From Atrina japonica (taxonomy: Eukaryota; Mollusca; Bivalvia; Pterioida; Pinnidae), in assembly GCA_030159075.1 (NCBI GenBank), contig BROG01000006.1, positions 1-64,000 on the forward strand: a stretch of 64,000 bases of DNA, in the 5' to 3' direction. The notes below the pieces were generated by a model. The model saw nothing but the letters and a program-made list of their open reading frames with translations, made no database searches and had not been told where the DNA came from. This document shows, piece after piece, positions 61,535-64,000 of the stretch (positions are counted from its first letter, which is position 1; the number at the start of each line of letters is the position of its first letter). The position numbers and the translations under genes are program-made.

Positions 61535-61935
61535 AAAGACAGATATAAGGACATTTGGACATGGGGTGGTAAGAACAATTCAAAAATAGAGAAATATGTT
61601 TAGACAAGGGGAGAGAGTTATGAAAAGACAGATATAAGGACATTTAAACATGGGGAGGTTAGAACAAGTCAAAATTAGATAAATATGTTTAGACAAGACA
61701 GATGTAAGGACATTTGGGGAAGAGGAGAGAGTTAGGACACATCTAATATGAGAAAGACATTTAGAGAAGGGAGGGAGTTAAGGCAAGTTAGAAATAGAGA
61801 TAGACATTTAGAGAAAGGGGGAGTTAGGACAAGTTAGAAATAGAAAAAAGACATTTAGAGTAGGAATGGAATAAAGAAAAGTTAGAAATAGAAAAAAGAC
61901 ATTCAGACCTGAGTACATTTAGGACATATGAAACA
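61535..61935. repeat. Purine-rich degenerate tandem repeat
   Basis: Units around GACAGATATAAGGACATTT, GGGGAGAGAGTTATGAAAAG and AAGTTAGAAATAGAAAAAAG recur with decay. The block is strongly A/G-rich on the plus strand. Confidence 0.75.
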
Positions 61936-61939
61936 AAGA

Positions 61940-62774
61940 GAAAGATTTTTAGACACGAAGAGAATTTATCAAAATATGCATGGAAACAAGTCATTACAGT
62001 TTTAATAATGTCAGCAGATTTCTCCCTAGACAACAAATTTTCATATTAAAACTGATCTCGTAGCAGTGGTTATCTCTAAGGCCTGTGTAGCCACTTGTTG
62101 GACGGTGAAGCGAAGATTTCAATCTTTATGATGGGAATATTAAATAACATGGTAATAAAGATGCAACATTTTTGTGAAGAAAAAAAAATCCTACTATGAA
62201 CATTCTGACACCAGATACTAAAGAACGAAACATCTCAAACAAAAAAATAATATCTCAGAACAAAACCGTCAGACTGCTTTATTACAAAGCAGATATCAGA
62301 AATTAGAACATCAAGATTTGTTACCCTGATATCAAAGAGAAGAATTACACATCTTGTAAACTGATATCAGGCTTGAAACACTAAAAATCAGCAGAACGCA
62401 AAAGTTTGCATTTTGTAAACAGGTAATAAAAAACAGAACTTCAAATATTTATCTGGAAAAAGACCTACAAGCTTTAGAATACCAAAGCATTGAAATTATT
62501 AGTATTTCTAAAACAAAAGTAAAATTGTAATGAAATCTGAAAACTCTGATTTCGCTGTGTTATACAATTCCTTTGTAAGATGAAAGGATGTGCCATCAGA
62601 AAGTATTCAAAATATGAAGAAAATATCTGCCAAAACTCCATGACAAATTTCTAAAATTCTTTGAGAATAATATTGTAGAAATAAAATTTGTAAAAAATGG
62701 GCCTCCAAGTGATCCCAACCTAAAATATAAAATAAGGCACATTTAGCAGACATGAAAGGTATTTCTTTAGTAGC
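61940..62774. other. A-rich DNA; possible 3' flank of the 62.8-kb candidate exon
   Basis: No frame or repeat was recognised. A TTTATT (AATAAA on the minus strand) lies at about 62280. Confidence 0.4.
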
Positions 62775-63007
62775 CTATGATTGGTATGATATGTCGGAGT
62801 GGTGAGTTTTATTCATGGAGCCTTTTGTATATATTGTATTACTAAATTCATATCCACTTATCACTTCCAGATGGCCATGTGAAATTTGTATAATGTGAGA
62901 AACCGGTGTCTCTACTTCAAATTGTACAGTTTCGGAACAGTAAGTTGTATCAACTCGTTGGTTCGTAATTTCCAGATTTCCCTTAAGTGATTTTTTATCA
63001 TCGTATT
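62775..63007 (-). CDS. Candidate terminal coding exon of an unknown gene
   Basis: After a minus-strand AG acceptor (GTTACAG) the frame stays open for 76 codons to TAG at 62777-62775. It reads YDDKKSLKGNLEITNQRVDT, then YCSETVQFEVETPVSHIIQ and ISHGHLEVISGYEF. The composition is complex and protein-like, unlike the repeat-derived frames nearby, and no ATG begins it, so it would be a 3' exon. A TTTATT (AATAAA on the minus strand) lies at about 62280. I recognise no family. A chance open frame of this length is possible in a 64-kb window. The upstream exons would lie in or beyond the 90-bp array at the window end. Confidence 0.35.
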
Positions 63008-63269
63008 CTGTAACTTAATGATAGACCAAAATTAAAATTTCATCAAAACAACTGCCGTGACACGAAATAGTGTGTGTGGAAATTTTAATCAAGTTTCAAG
63101 CCTGTTTATGTATATACCAGTGGTATCTATAATGGCTGATAACTTGGTGAGTGTTAAACTGATGTAATACAAGTTATACCTATTTTGTCATAAACTGTTG
63201 TACACACCAGTGGACATCACAGTCACTTTATGTAGACATAGCTGGTTAGTGGATAGTGGTGGCTAAAGG

Positions 63270-64000
63270 GTTAGTGTTACCTCTCTAAACCTGAGGTCTA
63301 GGTTTGTATCCAAGTGAAACCTCAAACCAAGTAAACACTGACTTGACCTTATCTCTGGCTCAATGGGAACCTCCCCAACCTGAGGTCAAGGTTTGTATCC
63401 AAGTGAAACCTCAAACCTAGTAAAACAATGACTTGACCTTATCTCTGGCTCAATGGTAAAACACTCCCTGGCTCAATGGTAACCTCCCCAACCTGAGGTC
63501 TAGGTTTGTATCCAAGTGAAACCTCAAACCTAGTAAAACACTGACTTGACCTTATCTCTGGCTCAATGGTAACCTCCCCAACCTGAGGTCTAGGTTTGTA
63601 TCCAAGTGAAACCTCAAACCTAGTAAAACAAACTGACTTGACCTTATCTCTGGCTCAATGGTAACCTCCCCAACCTGAGGTCTAGGTTTGTATCCAAGTG
63701 AAACCTCAAACCTAGTAAAACACTGACTTGACCTTATCTCTGGCTCAATGGTAACCTCCCCAACCTGAGGTCTAGGTTTGTATCCAAGTGAAACCTCAAA
63801 CCAAGTAAACACTGACTTGACCTTATCTCTGGCTCAATGGTAACCTCCCCAACCTGAGGTCTAAGTCTGTATTCAAGTGAAACCTCAAACCAAGTAAAAC
63901 AGGATGGCTGTTTCTATAGTTCAATGATTACCTCCCCAACCTGAGGTCCTGGTCCGTATCCAAGTGAAACCTCAAACCTAGTTAAACAGGACGTGGCCAT
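63270..64000. repeat. 90-bp tandem array running off the window end, about 8 copies
   Basis: The unit includes GGTAACCTCCCCAACCTGAG, GTCTAGGTTTGTATCCAAGT, GAAACCTCAAACCTAGTAAA and CTTGACCTTATCTCTGGCTC. Unit starts fall at 63569, 63661, 63751 and 63840. One copy near 63460 holds a partial duplication. The minus-strand 86-codon frame is a product of the 90-bp period. Confidence 0.95.

Noticed and set aside
63552..63812. 86-codon minus-strand frame
   Set aside because: It is the 90-bp tandem unit translated; the peptide repeats every 30 residues.

Overview
The window is eukaryotic nuclear DNA from an invertebrate, most likely a bivalve or another mollusc. It is AT-rich, its genes are split by GT-AG introns, microsatellites and minisatellites are everywhere, and it carries tRNA-derived SINEs that resemble the mollusc-wide RUDI type. 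The species cannot be fixed from the sequence alone. Nothing in it looks bacterial or viral.

The one well-supported gene lies on the minus strand between about 32.4 and 46.9 kb. It is a Kirre/Roughest/Neph (Kirrel) family cell-adhesion receptor. I recovered twelve coding exons with consistent splice sites and phases. Together they encode 665 residues: five Ig domains, one membrane span and a 150-residue cytoplasmic tail with Tyr-x-Asn motifs and a C-terminal PDZ ligand (Thr-Asn-Val). The signal-peptide exon was not found with confidence. It lies above 46.9 kb or beyond the window.

Two weaker gene candidates, also on the minus strand, were found by reading splice sites. One (24.0-25.6 kb) has a palindromic NRF1-type promoter site, a first exon with a one-base frameshift, a possible terminal exon and a poly(A) signal. 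The other is a possible terminal exon at 62.8-63.0 kb of a gene that would start outside the window.

Layout: 0-5 kb holds decayed retroelement copies (reverse transcriptase palm motif) in both orientations and SINEs. 5-9.6 kb is unannotated AT-rich DNA with a hairpin microsatellite. 9.6-18.4 kb is almost entirely tandem repeat: 27/23-bp minisatellites, an AGT triplet block and a GTT-rich block. 18.8-22.9 kb holds three more retroelement copies or tails plus AT and GA arrays. 23.3-24.6 kb holds 47-bp and 25-bp minisatellites. 25.6-31.7 kb is AT-rich with no recognised gene. 32.4-46.9 kb is the Kirrel gene, whose introns hold a 1.5-kb terminal-inverted-repeat transposon, small MITEs, SINEs and a 29-bp minisatellite. 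47-62 kb is repeat-rich flank, including a 31-bp minisatellite that carries a 620-bp duplication. 63.3-64 kb is a 90-bp tandem array that runs off the end.

Most long open frames in the window are by-products of tandem repeats whose period is a multiple of three. They are not genes.
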